NCBI RefSeq assembly: GCF_003712195.1
Contig: NZ_RDSD01000022.1
Span: forward strand, 1-64,000
Direction: 5' to 3'
DNA from: Proteiniphilum sp. X52
GTDB taxonomy: Bacteria > Bacteroidota > Bacteroidia > Bacteroidales > Dysgonomonadaceae
Length of the DNA: 64,000 nt
The position numbers and the translations under genes are program-made. Of the stretch, positions 27,447-37,379 are shown one piece after another. A model generated the notes under the pieces. It did no database searches, was not told the DNA's origin, and saw only the letters and a list, made by a program, of their open reading frames with translations. Every line of letters begins with the position of its first letter. The stretch's first letter is position 1.

Positions 27447-29354
27447 ATGATGAATCATAATATAATAAAAACCGGAGGACTGGCATTTCTGCTCATGCTG
27501 TCTCTCTTTTCATGTTCCGACATATTGGACCAGGCCCCCGACGGAAAAATATCCCTTGAGGAGGTTTTTAAAGATGATGAAAAAACAGCGGCATACCTGA
27601 ATACCTGTTACAATTACATTCCGGCGGAAGGGAAGAGATATTATTTCTATATGCGTGGGCCGGTCGACTGGAGTGATGAAGCGTGGGATACGGATGCCGA
27701 AGCCGAAGCATGGATCACTTCGGGATTACTGTATAGCGGTAACGTATCGGCCGCAAACCATTTCAGTTTCAATGAGGATTGGGCAAATAACGGTGCCGGT
27801 AATGGAAACTACTGGGTTCGTATGTGGACCGGTATTCGCAAATGTACGGTATTCCTGGATAATATCGACAATGCAAATGTAAGAAGTGAGGCGAACCGTT
27901 CCCGTTGGAAAGCGGAAGCACACCTGTTGCGGGCCTATTACTATATGGTATTGCTCAAATTCTTCGGGTGTGGGCTGCCTATTGAAAGAACTGCCTATAT
28001 CTATACCGACGATTTCTCGACCACTGAACGCGGTTCCTACCACGATGTGGTGCAATTCATCCTCGAAGACTGCGATGCGGCGCTTTCCAGTCCCGACCTC
28101 CCTTGGCGGATCACTACAGGCGCGGAAGGCTTCCGTTTCACCAAGGCGGTTGCAGAAGCCATCAAATCAAGGATGTCACTCTATGCAGCGAGCCCTCTCT
28201 ATAACGAAGGGGAAAACCATTGGGAGAAAGCTTACCAGATAAGCAAACAGGCCTTGGCCAATTTGAGGAACAACGGCTACGCGTTATATGACAAAGTCAA
28301 TTTTTCCTCATGGAAAGACAATCCTGACGTTCATCTCCCCAATGACGCGGCAAAACTGTTCAATGAATATTTTAGCAACAATATGGGGTTTGAGAGCAAT
28401 CCGACTGACAAGGAGACTATCTACCAGACCAATGCCGGCCAGGACTGGATCAATACCGAGGGGATCGGCGCTGTAATGGGGTACAAATCGGGATCCTGTC
28501 CTTCACAGGAGATTGTCGATTGCTTCGAGACCGCTGACGGACAACCGGTCCTTGATCTCTCAAAACCGTATATTGATGAAGTAACCCACCTTCAGCCAAA
28601 CTATAACCCCAATAACACACTCTACGATCCGCAAGATCCCTATGAAAACCGGGATCCCCGTTTTTACGCCTCTGTTTATTATAACGGTTCAAAAAGAACC
28701 TGTTACTGGATTTTCGATGAAACATCCGAGAGTGTGGAAAACTTCCCGGCAAGCAAGGGTTACCGTACCCGTATCATTGCTACCTGGGGAGGCGAACCAC
28801 AGACAGGACGTCATCCGACAACGCGTAAAGCAACCCGTACCGGATACTTCCTCCGCAAATTCCTCCATCCCAATTCAGGACAGGAAGTGGTAACAGCGGG
28901 ACATGCTTATGCCAAAGTAATGCGGCTCGGGGAAGTATATCTCAATCTGGCCGAAGCTGCCGCTGAAGCCGGTCATTTGGAAGAAGCATACCAGGCGGTC
29001 AACGCTATCAGAAGCCGCGTAGCTATGCCGCCGCTTCCCGCGGGACTTTCAAAAGATGAACTTATTCTCCGCATCCGCAATGAACGGAGGGTGGAACTGG
29101 CTTTCGAAGCGCACCGCTATTTCGACGTGCGCCGCTGGCACAAGCCCGGTGATAATCTCGAGAAAACAGACCGCTGGATCACGGCTGCCCATATCACCCG
29201 TAACGCGGACGGCAGCTACAGGTATGCGCGAGGTCCTGTTTCCAGGGAACGTTTATGCTATCAGAACAAGTTTTTAAAATTTCCAATTCCGTTGAACGAT
29301 GTCAACATCATGTTCGCCTTGACGGGGGATAACTGGCAAAATCCGGGTTGGTAA
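27447..29354 (+). CDS. SusD-type surface glycan-binding lipoprotein (pair 1)
   Basis: This 635-residue lipoprotein (SLFSC, Cys23) has the SusD opening SDILDQAPDGKISLEEVF, the helical repeat region with RAYYYMVLLKFFG and the RagB/SusD C-terminal region. The latter contains VYLNLAEAAAEAG, RNERRVELAFEAHRYFDVRR and the closing LNDVNIMFA...WQNPGW. SusD proteins sit on the cell surface, close the SusC barrel and bind the incoming glycan. Two adjacent ATG codons are possible starts (27447 and 27450). It is directly coupled to its susC. A 228-base gap with a repeat follows before the second pair. Confidence 0.95.
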   Translation: MMNHNIIKTGGLAFLLMLSLFSCSDILDQAPDGKISLEEVFKDDEKTAAYLNTCYNYIPAEGKRYYFYMRGPVDWSDEAWDTDAEAEAWITSGLLYSGNVSAANHFSFNEDWANNGAGNGNYWVRMWTGIRKCTVFLDNIDNANVRSEANRSRWKAEAHLLRAYYYMVLLKFFGCGLPIERTAYIYTDDFSTTERGSYHDVVQFILEDCDAALSSPDLPWRITTGAEGFRFTKAVAEAIKSRMSLYAASPLYNEGENHWEKAYQISKQALANLRNNGYALYDKVNFSSWKDNPDVHLPNDAAKLFNEYFSNNMGFESNPTDKETIYQTNAGQDWINTEGIGAVMGYKSGSCPSQEIVDCFETADGQPVLDLSKPYIDEVTHLQPNYNPNNTLYDPQDPYENRDPRFYASVYYNGSKRTCYWIFDETSESVENFPASKGYRTRIIATWGGEPQTGRHPTTRKATRTGYFLRKFLHPNSGQEVVTAGHAYAKVMRLGEVYLNLAEAAAEAGHLEEAYQAVNAIRSRVAMPPLPAGLSKDELILRIRNERRVELAFEAHRYFDVRRWHKPGDNLEKTDRWITAAHITRNADGSYRYARGPVSRERLCYQNKFLKFPIPLNDVNIMFALTGDNWQNPGW

Positions 29355-29385
29355 CCATTTCTTTCATTAAAAAAATAGATCTATC

Positions 29386-29553
29386 TATGAAACGAGCATG
29401 ATAATTGTTCTCACACAAGAACGTTTTCGATAAGCGAATACAGAGGTAAAACTTGTTTTTTGACTATGTTGAGCGTAGAATTGAAAATCGAGGAGCGAAG
29501 GCGACTCAAAACGACTAACTTCTGTGAACACGATTAAAAGCGAGTTCCATACG
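29386..29553 (+). repeat. Dispersed repeat family B, copy 2, split by an insertion
   Basis: TATGAAACGAGCATGATAAT and TCACACAAGA (29386-29420) match the left part of the repeat at 865-925. AGCGAGTTCCATA near 29539-29552 matches the right part. Between them lie about 107 bases absent from the other copies; this insert resembles the leader of the GH127 gene (37311-37375). The repeat ends about 30 bases before the second susC start. Confidence 0.6.
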
Positions 29554-29582
29554 ATACCTTTGAAATAAATAATTTTAATCGT

Positions 29583-32500
29583 ATGAATAATTCTATTAAA
29601 AGATCTCTATTGGCGTTTGCTTGCATGCTATTATGGACTCTCTCCCTCAATGCGCAAGTGAACGGGACGGTTAAAGACGAATACGGCCGTAGCCTGCAAG
29701 GAGTTTTGATCACATCTGAAAGTGGTAAAGAGATTACGATCACCGATCAAAACGGAGATTATGATATTACTGTCAGCGACGAAAGTAAATACCTCACGTT
29801 CTCTTTGCCCGGTTATGTTTCCCACAATCTCGATATCAGCGAAGCGTTTGGTGGGACCCAGGGGGTTACTTTGAAGCGGGCCGAAACATTCGATCTCGAT
29901 GAAAAAGTCTTTCTGGGTAATTACACGCAACGCAAAGATGAAGTGACCGGTTCGATTGCCAGAGTTACGGGAAAAGAGTTGGAACGCTCACCTGTAGCCA
30001 ATCTTTCCATGTCGCTGGCAGGACGCTTGCCGGGGCTTCTCACACGTGAGACCTACTCTGAGCCCGCGCGTACAAATACTCAACTGTGGGTACGAGGGTA
30101 CTCGTCTCCCAACGGGGGTACGGCGATGGTCGTCATTGACGGTTTTCCTTACGACTACAATGCCAATCAGCTTTTTGAATACATCACCGCCAACGAAGTG
30201 GAATCCATCAACGTATTGAAAGATGCGTCAGCCCAGGCATTGTACGGGATACAGGGGGCCAACGGGGTGATTGTCATCACCACCAAACGGGGAGTCAAAC
30301 AGCCCCTTAAGATAGATGTCGCGATAAACCACACACTGGAACAAAGGACAACAACCCCACCGCACATTAACTCTGCCGATTTTGTGCAACTTCGCAATCA
30401 GGCCGGGTTCAACGATGGCAACGGGGAGTACTCCTATTTCAGTAAAACAGCGGTCGACGGGTTTCTTTCAGGTGAGAATCCTGATTATTTTCCCAACAAC
30501 AACTGGAGAGCAATGAATGCGAAAGATATTACCCAGATGAGTCGTGTCAACGTGAATCTGACAGGGGGAAATGATAAAGCCGTATTCTACACGAATGTCA
30601 ACGTGTTGAACCAGGACGGTATGTGGAAGATCGACCCTGCAACAACTCAGTATAATCCCAATAACCAGTTTGTCTGGGCCAATATCCGGTCAAATGTGGA
30701 TGTAAAACTGGCCAAATATCTGTCTGTCGGACTCAACCTGAGTGGAAACATCAAAAGGGAAAGAACACCCGGGGGACATTCGGTTGAAATCGGCCATGGA
30801 GGCAGTTGGGATGGATTCGCAAACAGGATATGGTACCGATTCTTCACACTTCCCCCCTACGTGTATGGTCCCACAACACCGCTTGTACAAGATCCCGAAA
30901 CAGGAGACATCGGCGGAGGAGAGGTGGTGGTTACCAAAACCGAACCGATCACATCATGGGCTTTGATTAACCGCCTCGGTTTTGACCAGTATACGGTTAC
31001 CAATATCTATGCCCAGTTTTTACCTAAGTTGGATCTGGGTTTTATCACTCCGGGACTCAGCATCAGCGGAAGCTACGGTTATCAGACCAATGCGGTGAAA
31101 GGGTTGTTTACCAACAGGACTTACGAACAGTGGATCCGTACGGAAGACTACGAGGAACTGGAATTCCAAAAATTCGGCACACAGGTAAATACACCTTTAC
31201 AGCATCGCTCAAGTGCCAGCTTTTATTACAATCTGAATTATAAGGGAGTGCTGAACTATCAACGTCGCTTTTACGGCGTACACGATATCAGCGCCATGGC
31301 ATACAGTTTTTATCAGCACCTGAGCAAAGCCGGGGGAGGGTTGCCTTATAAGCGGTCCAATTCTGGCATTGGGATTGGCTACGGTTATGACGATCGTTAT
31401 CTGGTAAGGGCCGATCTGGGTTATTCGGGATCTGAACAATATTCCCGGCAGAACCGCTTCACGGCATTCCCGGCATTCTCAGCGGGCTGGGTAGCGACCA
31501 ATGAGGCTTTTCTCGAAAACAACCCGGTCCTGACCTATCTTAAGCTTCGCGCCTCATGGGGTAAAACCGGCAATGACCGGGGTGTCGGCCGCTATGTCTA
31601 TCTCGACAATGTCACACTCACCGGCGGCGGTTTCGGGTTCCTGGGCGGCCATAACGTGAATGAAGGCCAGGTCGCCAACCCATATCTTGATCCGGAAATT
31701 ATCACCAAGAAGAACTACGGAATTGATCTGACCCTGCTGAATAACTTCTCCCTTTCTGTTGATCTCTACAACGAAAGAACAGAAAACGGCGTCACAAGCG
31801 CGACTTCCAAGACTCCTGAATATCAGGGAGTACCCATGGACAACTACCCCAAGACAAATGTCGGAATATTCGAAAACAAGGGATATGAAATCTCCCTTGG
31901 CTATAATAAGGATATCACCCGCGATTTGAACATCTCACTGGGAGGATGGCTCGCCCATAATAAGAACAAGATCATATTCTGGGATGAAAGCCAAAGGGCC
32001 GCTGATTATGCCTATCCCATCCGCAGCGAGGGTTATCCCATTGGACAATCCTGGGGTTATTTGGTAGATGACCATAATGGGAACGGATTTTTTAACAGTC
32101 AGGAGGAAATAGATAACAGCGGGCTTGTTTACGAAATCGGCACGCCCTTACCGGGTTATCTGAAATATTATGATTTGAATGCTGACGGAAAGATTAACGA
32201 TAAGGATAAAGCCCCTCTCGGACACGGAGCATTACCTCATTTCTTTTATGCTTTCAACGGAGGATTCAAATATAAAAATTTCGATATGAGCATACTTTTT
32301 CAGGGTATAGCTGATTACTGGACTGTCGACATGTCATTGGGGCGAGTGGAATACTCTTATGAAGGTGTTTATACAGAATGGCATAAATCAGCCTGGACAC
32401 CTGAACGTTATGCCAACGGTGAAGAAATTAAATATCCGGCATTATCGGCAAAGAAGAATTCCAATCATGAAGCAAGCAACTTCTTCCTTGAAGATAAATC

Positions 32501-32702
32501 TTATCTCCGTTTGAAGAATCTTGAAATTGGTTACACCTTTAACGTCTTTAATGGAATGAGATTATATTTCAGTGGCCAGAACCTCCTGACCTGGGACAAA
32601 CTGAAACATAATGCTTATGGGCCCGAAGCACACTTTTCGGGCGGTATTGAAGCAATACCCGTGTACCGCTTGTATAATGTCGGATTGAGTATTAATTTTT
32701 AA
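29583..32702 (+). CDS. SusC-type TonB-dependent outer-membrane glycan importer (pair 2)
   Basis: This 1039-residue protein has a signal peptide (LLAFACMLLWTLSLNAQ), a short carboxypeptidase-like domain (GTVKDEYGRSLQGVLI) and a plug (RGYSSPNGGTAMVVIDGFPY, then LKDASAQALYGIQGANGVIV). The barrel ends LYNVGLSINF. The usual VVVGYG hallmark is replaced by EKVFLGNYTQRKDEVTGSIA, which marks a divergent subclass of SusC proteins. The protein looks complete. Its SusD partner begins 12 bases downstream. Two dissimilar SusC/SusD pairs in a row suggest that different oligosaccharide fragments from one glycan are imported. Confidence 0.94.
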   Translation: MNNSIKRSLLAFACMLLWTLSLNAQVNGTVKDEYGRSLQGVLITSESGKEITITDQNGDYDITVSDESKYLTFSLPGYVSHNLDISEAFGGTQGVTLKRAETFDLDEKVFLGNYTQRKDEVTGSIARVTGKELERSPVANLSMSLAGRLPGLLTRETYSEPARTNTQLWVRGYSSPNGGTAMVVIDGFPYDYNANQLFEYITANEVESINVLKDASAQALYGIQGANGVIVITTKRGVKQPLKIDVAINHTLEQRTTTPPHINSADFVQLRNQAGFNDGNGEYSYFSKTAVDGFLSGENPDYFPNNNWRAMNAKDITQMSRVNVNLTGGNDKAVFYTNVNVLNQDGMWKIDPATTQYNPNNQFVWANIRSNVDVKLAKYLSVGLNLSGNIKRERTPGGHSVEIGHGGSWDGFANRIWYRFFTLPPYVYGPTTPLVQDPETGDIGGGEVVVTKTEPITSWALINRLGFDQYTVTNIYAQFLPKLDLGFITPGLSISGSYGYQTNAVKGLFTNRTYEQWIRTEDYEELEFQKFGTQVNTPLQHRSSASFYYNLNYKGVLNYQRRFYGVHDISAMAYSFYQHLSKAGGGLPYKRSNSGIGIGYGYDDRYLVRADLGYSGSEQYSRQNRFTAFPAFSAGWVATNEAFLENNPVLTYLKLRASWGKTGNDRGVGRYVYLDNVTLTGGGFGFLGGHNVNEGQVANPYLDPEIITKKNYGIDLTLLNNFSLSVDLYNERTENGVTSATSKTPEYQGVPMDNYPKTNVGIFENKGYEISLGYNKDITRDLNISLGGWLAHNKNKIIFWDESQRAADYAYPIRSEGYPIGQSWGYLVDDHNGNGFFNSQEEIDNSGLVYEIGTPLPGYLKYYDLNADGKINDKDKAPLGHGALPHFFYAFNGGFKYKNFDMSILFQGIADYWTVDMSLGRVEYSYEGVYTEWHKSAWTPERYANGEEIKYPALSAKKNSNHEASNFFLEDKSYLRLKNLEIGYTFNVFNGMRLYFSGQNLLTWDKLKHNAYGPEAHFSGGIEAIPVYRLYNVGLSINF

Positions 32703-32714
32703 AACTGGAAGGTG

Positions 32715-34940
32715 ATGAAAAAATATTTTCAAATATTAGTTCTCTTTATAACGCTGGTATTGTCCGCTTCATGTAATGATGCTTTAGAGCTTGAATATGA
32801 CGGTCGTTCTTCGCTGGATGAGTTATTTGCCACAAGAAATGGCGTGAGAGGATACCTGAACTCCTGCTACGGGGCAAGGATCATGCCTGATATCAATCAG
32901 GCAACACTCACCGATGAGTCTCAAAGTTCGGAAATGGTTTTCCAGGGCTCTTTGGCCTCTCTCTGGTATGTGGATGCCTTTTCGGCATCAAACTATCGGA
33001 ATGTTGACGGGCAACCCTGGAGCAGTATCTATCAGGCAATCCGTAAATGCAATATATTCCTTGACAGGATTGAAGGAGTAACTGCCGACCAACTGGCTTC
33101 GCTGGAAGAGGAAATCTTATCATGGAAGGCCCAAGCACACACACTGCGCGCTCTTTATTATCTGCAGCTTATAAAACGGTATGGTGCCGTCCCATTAATT
33201 ACCCGACCTTATGAAATAACACATGATTTCAGCCAGGATGCGCGCGCGCCGGTTTCCACAGTGGTCAAGCAGATCCTTGACGATTGCGATGCCGCCATGA
33301 GCACTCCGGGTTCAACCCTGGGATTCTCCTGGACAGTGAGAACGGGTGAGAATTATATCATGAATAGGGCTGTTGTACAGGCAATCCGCTCCCAAGCGAT
33401 TCTCTATGCCGCCAGTCCCCTCTATTCAGACGCCACTTATACCTGGAGTGATGCAGCACAAATAACAGGAAATGCATTATCCAGCCTGCTGGTGAATGAT
33501 TACAAGTTGTGGGATGAACAACCTACGGGTAATGCAGCGCAAAACCTTTACGAACTGTATTTTATCACTCCTCATGATGAACAACGCGCCCGTGACAAAG
33601 AGACCATCTATCCCGGAAACAGGGTAAATATCTGGGGGAATCACGGTATGCCCTCAACCCCGGGACAAACCACAGCCGGAGCATGTCCGACGCAGGAATT
33701 GGTGGATAGTTACGAGATGCAAGCCACCGGTTTACAACCCATCACCGGCTACACTGATCCGCAGCACTTGCAACCGGTCATCAACACTGCTTCCGGATAT
33801 GATCCCGAAAACCCCTATCAAGGTCGTGATCCGCGTTTCTACGCGACAATCTATTTCAATGGAGCAGCCCGTGACTTGGGGGCTACGGGCGGATTGGCAA
33901 GAGATGATCACTTTCCGTTGAAACTCGATCTTTCGGGAAACAATGTTTCGGTTACGGAAAACGAAAAAGGTGAATTTACAGTTGAGACCCTGGGAGGCGA
34001 CCCAAATCTATATACCTCAACATTGGGTAAAGATATTGATGCCGCCAGCGGTTCAATCTATGTCAGACTTAAATACAAAAGTAATAACCACATCACCAAC
34101 GCGCAGTTTTTCTTCGCGCAGCCCAATGCGGCAGGAGGGCAATCTACCCCGGAGAATGTCGTTTTCAATAAAACTGATGAATGGACCGATTTCGAACTTG
34201 ATATCACATCTTATCGCAATCAGAGTTGGTGGCAATGGGGAAAACCGGGGCACAGACTTCGGTTTGATGTCGGAGCCGATGCCGGCAATATCATCCAGGT
34301 CAAAGACATGGAAATAAATGTCCGGGTTGAATCAGTCCCCGCAGCGCCATGCGAAAGCTTTGTCGGAGGTATCGACGGCATCTCAACCACCAATCGCAGG
34401 GCGACCTTTACCGGTTACTATCTGCGGAAATACAACAACTGGAAATCGGGACGCGATAACAACGCCGACGGGGAGATCCGGATGTTCCGCCTTGCGGAGA
34501 TGTACCTCAATTTTGCAGAAGCCGCCTATCAATCTACCGGAAATCCGGAAACGGCAATAAATATCGGCAATGGGATCTCCATGAGCGCGCGTGATGCCGT
34601 GAACGTGGTCCGTCGCAGGGCCGGTATGCCTGACCTGCCCGCCGGATTATCGAAAGAGGAATTTGAGAAACGGTATAGGAATGAACGCCGCGTTGAATTG
34701 GCTTACGAAGGCCATCGTTATTTCGATGTCCGCAGGTGGAAAATCATGGAACAATGCGAGCGTTACGTTACAGGAATGAGGATAACAAAAAAAGCGGATG
34801 ACAGCTTCAGCTATCAGCGGATAAGCTTCGAACGGGATTCATATAAGGCGAAACTTTATTTTTATCCCATACCTCAAACCGAAATTGACAAGATGTTTAG
34901 CCATACCGGAACAGATTGGCAAAATCCGGGATGGAATTAA
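32715..34940 (+). CDS. SusD-type lipoprotein with an inserted beta-sandwich-like domain (pair 2)
   Basis: From the ATG at 32715 the protein has 741 residues (a GTG lies just upstream). The lipobox is LSASC (Cys20). The SusD parts are clear: ALRALYYLQLIKRYGAVPLI, MYLNFAEAAYQS and YRNERRVELAYEGHRYFDVRR. Between about residues 396 and 540 an additional segment interrupts the RagB/SusD region. It includes GSIYVRLKYKSNNHI, WTDFELDITSY and LRFDVGADAG, a beta-rich pattern like carbohydrate-binding modules. The usual SusD length is about 500-650, so the insertion explains the excess. It may widen glycan recognition at the surface. A fragment of a discoidin-like protein follows directly. Confidence 0.92.
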   Translation: MKKYFQILVLFITLVLSASCNDALELEYDGRSSLDELFATRNGVRGYLNSCYGARIMPDINQATLTDESQSSEMVFQGSLASLWYVDAFSASNYRNVDGQPWSSIYQAIRKCNIFLDRIEGVTADQLASLEEEILSWKAQAHTLRALYYLQLIKRYGAVPLITRPYEITHDFSQDARAPVSTVVKQILDDCDAAMSTPGSTLGFSWTVRTGENYIMNRAVVQAIRSQAILYAASPLYSDATYTWSDAAQITGNALSSLLVNDYKLWDEQPTGNAAQNLYELYFITPHDEQRARDKETIYPGNRVNIWGNHGMPSTPGQTTAGACPTQELVDSYEMQATGLQPITGYTDPQHLQPVINTASGYDPENPYQGRDPRFYATIYFNGAARDLGATGGLARDDHFPLKLDLSGNNVSVTENEKGEFTVETLGGDPNLYTSTLGKDIDAASGSIYVRLKYKSNNHITNAQFFFAQPNAAGGQSTPENVVFNKTDEWTDFELDITSYRNQSWWQWGKPGHRLRFDVGADAGNIIQVKDMEINVRVESVPAAPCESFVGGIDGISTTNRRATFTGYYLRKYNNWKSGRDNNADGEIRMFRLAEMYLNFAEAAYQSTGNPETAINIGNGISMSARDAVNVVRRRAGMPDLPAGLSKEEFEKRYRNERRVELAYEGHRYFDVRRWKIMEQCERYVTGMRITKKADDSFSYQRISFERDSYKAKLYFYPIPQTEIDKMFSHTGTDWQNPGWN

Positions 34941-34945
34941 TAATA

Positions 34946-35203
34946 ACCTGCATTAAAGGATTTCTGATTTGGCATAGACAAGACGACCACGGAATGGAAC
35001 CAAAGCATGTTGTCTTCTCCGTCAGTCAGGACAATGAAGAGTGGATTGAAGTTCTCGAGGTTACGGAGATGTCGAACGACTTCACCAAGGAGCTTGATTA
35101 TAAGACCACTAATCCTGCTCCCGGCCGTTATCTCAAAATTGAAATTAAATCCACATGGGGGACAAATCCCTGGACCTACTTCGGAGAGATCACTCCGTAT
35201 TAA
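34946..35203 (+). pseudogene. C-terminal fragment of a discoidin-like (F5/8C) SusD-linked lipoprotein
   Basis: After the SusD stop, a frame without its own start reads GFLIWHRQDDHGMEPKHVVF, EVLEVTEM, then RYLKIEIKSTW and WTYFGEITPY. This is the typical end of a coagulation-factor 5/8 type C fold, as found in surface glycan-binding proteins (DUF4959/DUF5000-type architectures) that normally follow SusD. Only about 86 codons remain and the signal peptide is gone. The gene was probably lost by deletion, leaving this tail. Confidence 0.6.
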
Positions 35204-35295
35204 ACATTCAAAGTAAGGAGGGAGGATGGCTCCCTTCGCTTTTTTTATATCCTCTCGCGTTTACCAGAAACGAGTAAAGAGAATTTGTTACAGAG

Positions 35296-37092
35296 ATGAA
35301 AATTATTTTAATGTTACTTGCCGTCTTACAGTTATTTTCGGCTTGCAAACCGGTAGAAGATCCCATTGACCAGCCACCAGAGGCGGAACCGGAAAATACC
35401 ATCTATAATAACCTCACTGCAACAGATGGGCTCAACCGCACTTTACCTTCGTGGGAAGAGATTGGTGATCCGCGTGAGAAAAAATATGTAGGTCTTTTTT
35501 ATTGGACTTGGCATACACAACAATCAGACTACGGTAAACGTACCGCGCACGATGTGACCAAAATCCTCAGCGAGTATCCCGACGCAATTGATAATTTTCA
35601 CCATCCTGCCTGGCCAAAAGATGCCAACAGTTACTTCTGGGGCGAGCCATTATACGGTTATTACATCAATACCGACCGGTGGGTATTACGCAAACATGCC
35701 GAACTGCTTGCATTAGCGGGTGTCGACGTTATTATTTTCGACTGCACTAACGGCAATTACACATGGAAAGAATCCTATATGGCATTGTGTGAAGTATTCT
35801 CGGAAGCGCGGAGTGACGGGGTCAATACTCCACAGATCGCTTTTTTACTTGCCTTTGGACCCACGCAGGGCAGCAAGGAGGCCATCGAAGAGATTTACAG
35901 AGACCTGTATAAGCCCGGCAAATATAAAGACCTCTTTTTCATGTGGAAAGGCAAGCCACTTATTATGGCATATCCGGACAACCTCTCCGAAGAGATAAAA
36001 AACCACTTTACATTCCGTCCTGGCCAACCGACATACAATACCGGTCCCTCGCGTGATGACCAGTGGGGTTGGCTGGAGATTTATCCGCAACACGGTTATG
36101 CACAAAGAAGCATAGGTTACGAACAGGTGCCGGTAGGTGTTGCGCAAAACTGGTCAGCTGAAAGAGGTTTGACAGCCATGAATGCTCCCAACACTTTCGG
36201 AAGGAGTTACACCAATCACTCGGGACAGATAGGGGGGTTAGATGCCGTAAACTACGGCTATAATTTCCAAGAGCAATGGGAAAGAGCATTAAAATTGGAT
36301 CCTCAGTTCATATTTGTAACCGGTTGGAATGAATGGATCGCCGGTCGTTATGAAATGTGGCAACAACAGTATAATGCTTTCCCTGACGAATTCAGTCAGG
36401 AAAAAAGCCGTGACATCGAGCCGATGGCAGGAGGCCATGGAGACGCTTATTATTACCAATTGGCGGCGAATATCCGCCGCTTTAAAGGAGTTGGGAAGAT
36501 AGAACCGCCTTCCGCTGAACTGACGGTGACCATCGACGGAAAGATGGATGAATGGGAAGAAGTGAGACCTGTCTACCATACGCCACGCGGGAATACGCTA
36601 CACCGTAATCACCCGGGGTGGGGAGGTATCCAGTTTACCAATACTTCGGGACGGAATGATTTCGTATCGTCACGCATGGCCCGGGACAAAGACAATCTCT
36701 ATTTCCTGATAGAAACCGCGGAAAACATTACTCCATGCAGTGATCCGGGCTGGATGTGGCTCTTTATTGATGCAGACCGGAACAGGGAAACAGGTTGGGA
36801 AGGATATGATTTTTTATTGAATAGAACCACCCCCGCTGAAACGACCATCACAGTTGAAAAAAGCAACGGGGAATGGGAGTGGGAAAAATGTGGAGAAGCA
36901 ACTTACAAAGTTTCAGGGAAACATATGGAAATAATGATTCCCAGAACAGTTCTCTCATTAAAAGATAAAAAGCTTAATTTTGAATTTAAATGGACAGATA
37001 ATATTCAGAAAGTGGGTGATATCATGGACTTTTATCTCTCCGGGGACGTGGCGCCTACCGGAAGATTCAATTTTGTCTATAAAGAAAAATAG
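35296..37092 (+). CDS. GH99-like secreted protein with C-terminal CBM9-like domain (paralogue 1)
   Basis: This 598-residue lipoprotein (LFSAC, Cys17) has a probable (beta/alpha)8 barrel at about 45-400. Its motifs are GLFYWTWHTQ, WGEPLYGYY, GVDVIIFDCTNG, MWKGKPLIMAYPDN and FVTGWNEWIAG. The last motif aligns with NEWxEG of GH99/WbsX proteins; Glu346 is kept but the second Glu is Ala. Residues from about 408 form a CBM9/DOMON-like domain (TIDGKMDEWEEV, WMWLFIDADRNRETGW, DVAPTGRFNFVY). I cannot place it in a numbered glycosidase family. Three full paralogues follow in the same locus (39288, 44999 and 48339), which suggests tandem duplication and division of labour on one glycan. Confidence 0.75.
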   Translation: MKIILMLLAVLQLFSACKPVEDPIDQPPEAEPENTIYNNLTATDGLNRTLPSWEEIGDPREKKYVGLFYWTWHTQQSDYGKRTAHDVTKILSEYPDAIDNFHHPAWPKDANSYFWGEPLYGYYINTDRWVLRKHAELLALAGVDVIIFDCTNGNYTWKESYMALCEVFSEARSDGVNTPQIAFLLAFGPTQGSKEAIEEIYRDLYKPGKYKDLFFMWKGKPLIMAYPDNLSEEIKNHFTFRPGQPTYNTGPSRDDQWGWLEIYPQHGYAQRSIGYEQVPVGVAQNWSAERGLTAMNAPNTFGRSYTNHSGQIGGLDAVNYGYNFQEQWERALKLDPQFIFVTGWNEWIAGRYEMWQQQYNAFPDEFSQEKSRDIEPMAGGHGDAYYYQLAANIRRFKGVGKIEPPSAELTVTIDGKMDEWEEVRPVYHTPRGNTLHRNHPGWGGIQFTNTSGRNDFVSSRMARDKDNLYFLIETAENITPCSDPGWMWLFIDADRNRETGWEGYDFLLNRTTPAETTITVEKSNGEWEWEKCGEATYKVSGKHMEIMIPRTVLSLKDKKLNFEFKWTDNIQKVGDIMDFYLSGDVAPTGRFNFVYKEK

Positions 37093-37127
37093 AAAAGAAA
37101 ATCAATACGATCAAAAAATCAGCGGAA

Positions 37128-37310
37128 TTGGGCCTACGGAGCGGATGGAGGCGTTTCTCCGATGACTCAACCGATCCGGGAGGACCTAAGCCGGCATGGT
37201 ATGCCTACCAGGCTGCGGGAACAGACAGGGAAGATGAGGTATTTGAACCCTATAAATCAATTATAGGTATCACTGACTGGAGTAAAATTATGCATTCTAT
37301 TTCACCATAA
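37128..37310 (+). pseudogene. Frameshifted C-terminal remnant of a glycoside-hydrolase-like protein
   Basis: One frame reads WAYGADGGVSPM (from about 37128). A second frame from the same place reads SDDSTDPGGPKPAWYAYQAA and ends YKSIIGITDWSKIMHSI before a TAA. Both stretches look like real protein but lie in different frames, so this is the tail of a degraded gene. PKPAWYAYQ endings occur in several secreted glycosidases. I cannot name the family. It fills most of the 287-base gap before the GH127 gene. Confidence 0.45.
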
Positions 37311-37379
37311 ACAACGTTTTTGTTAAGCAATACGAGCAGAAGGCAATTCAAAACAACTAAATTTATTGAACATATTGAA

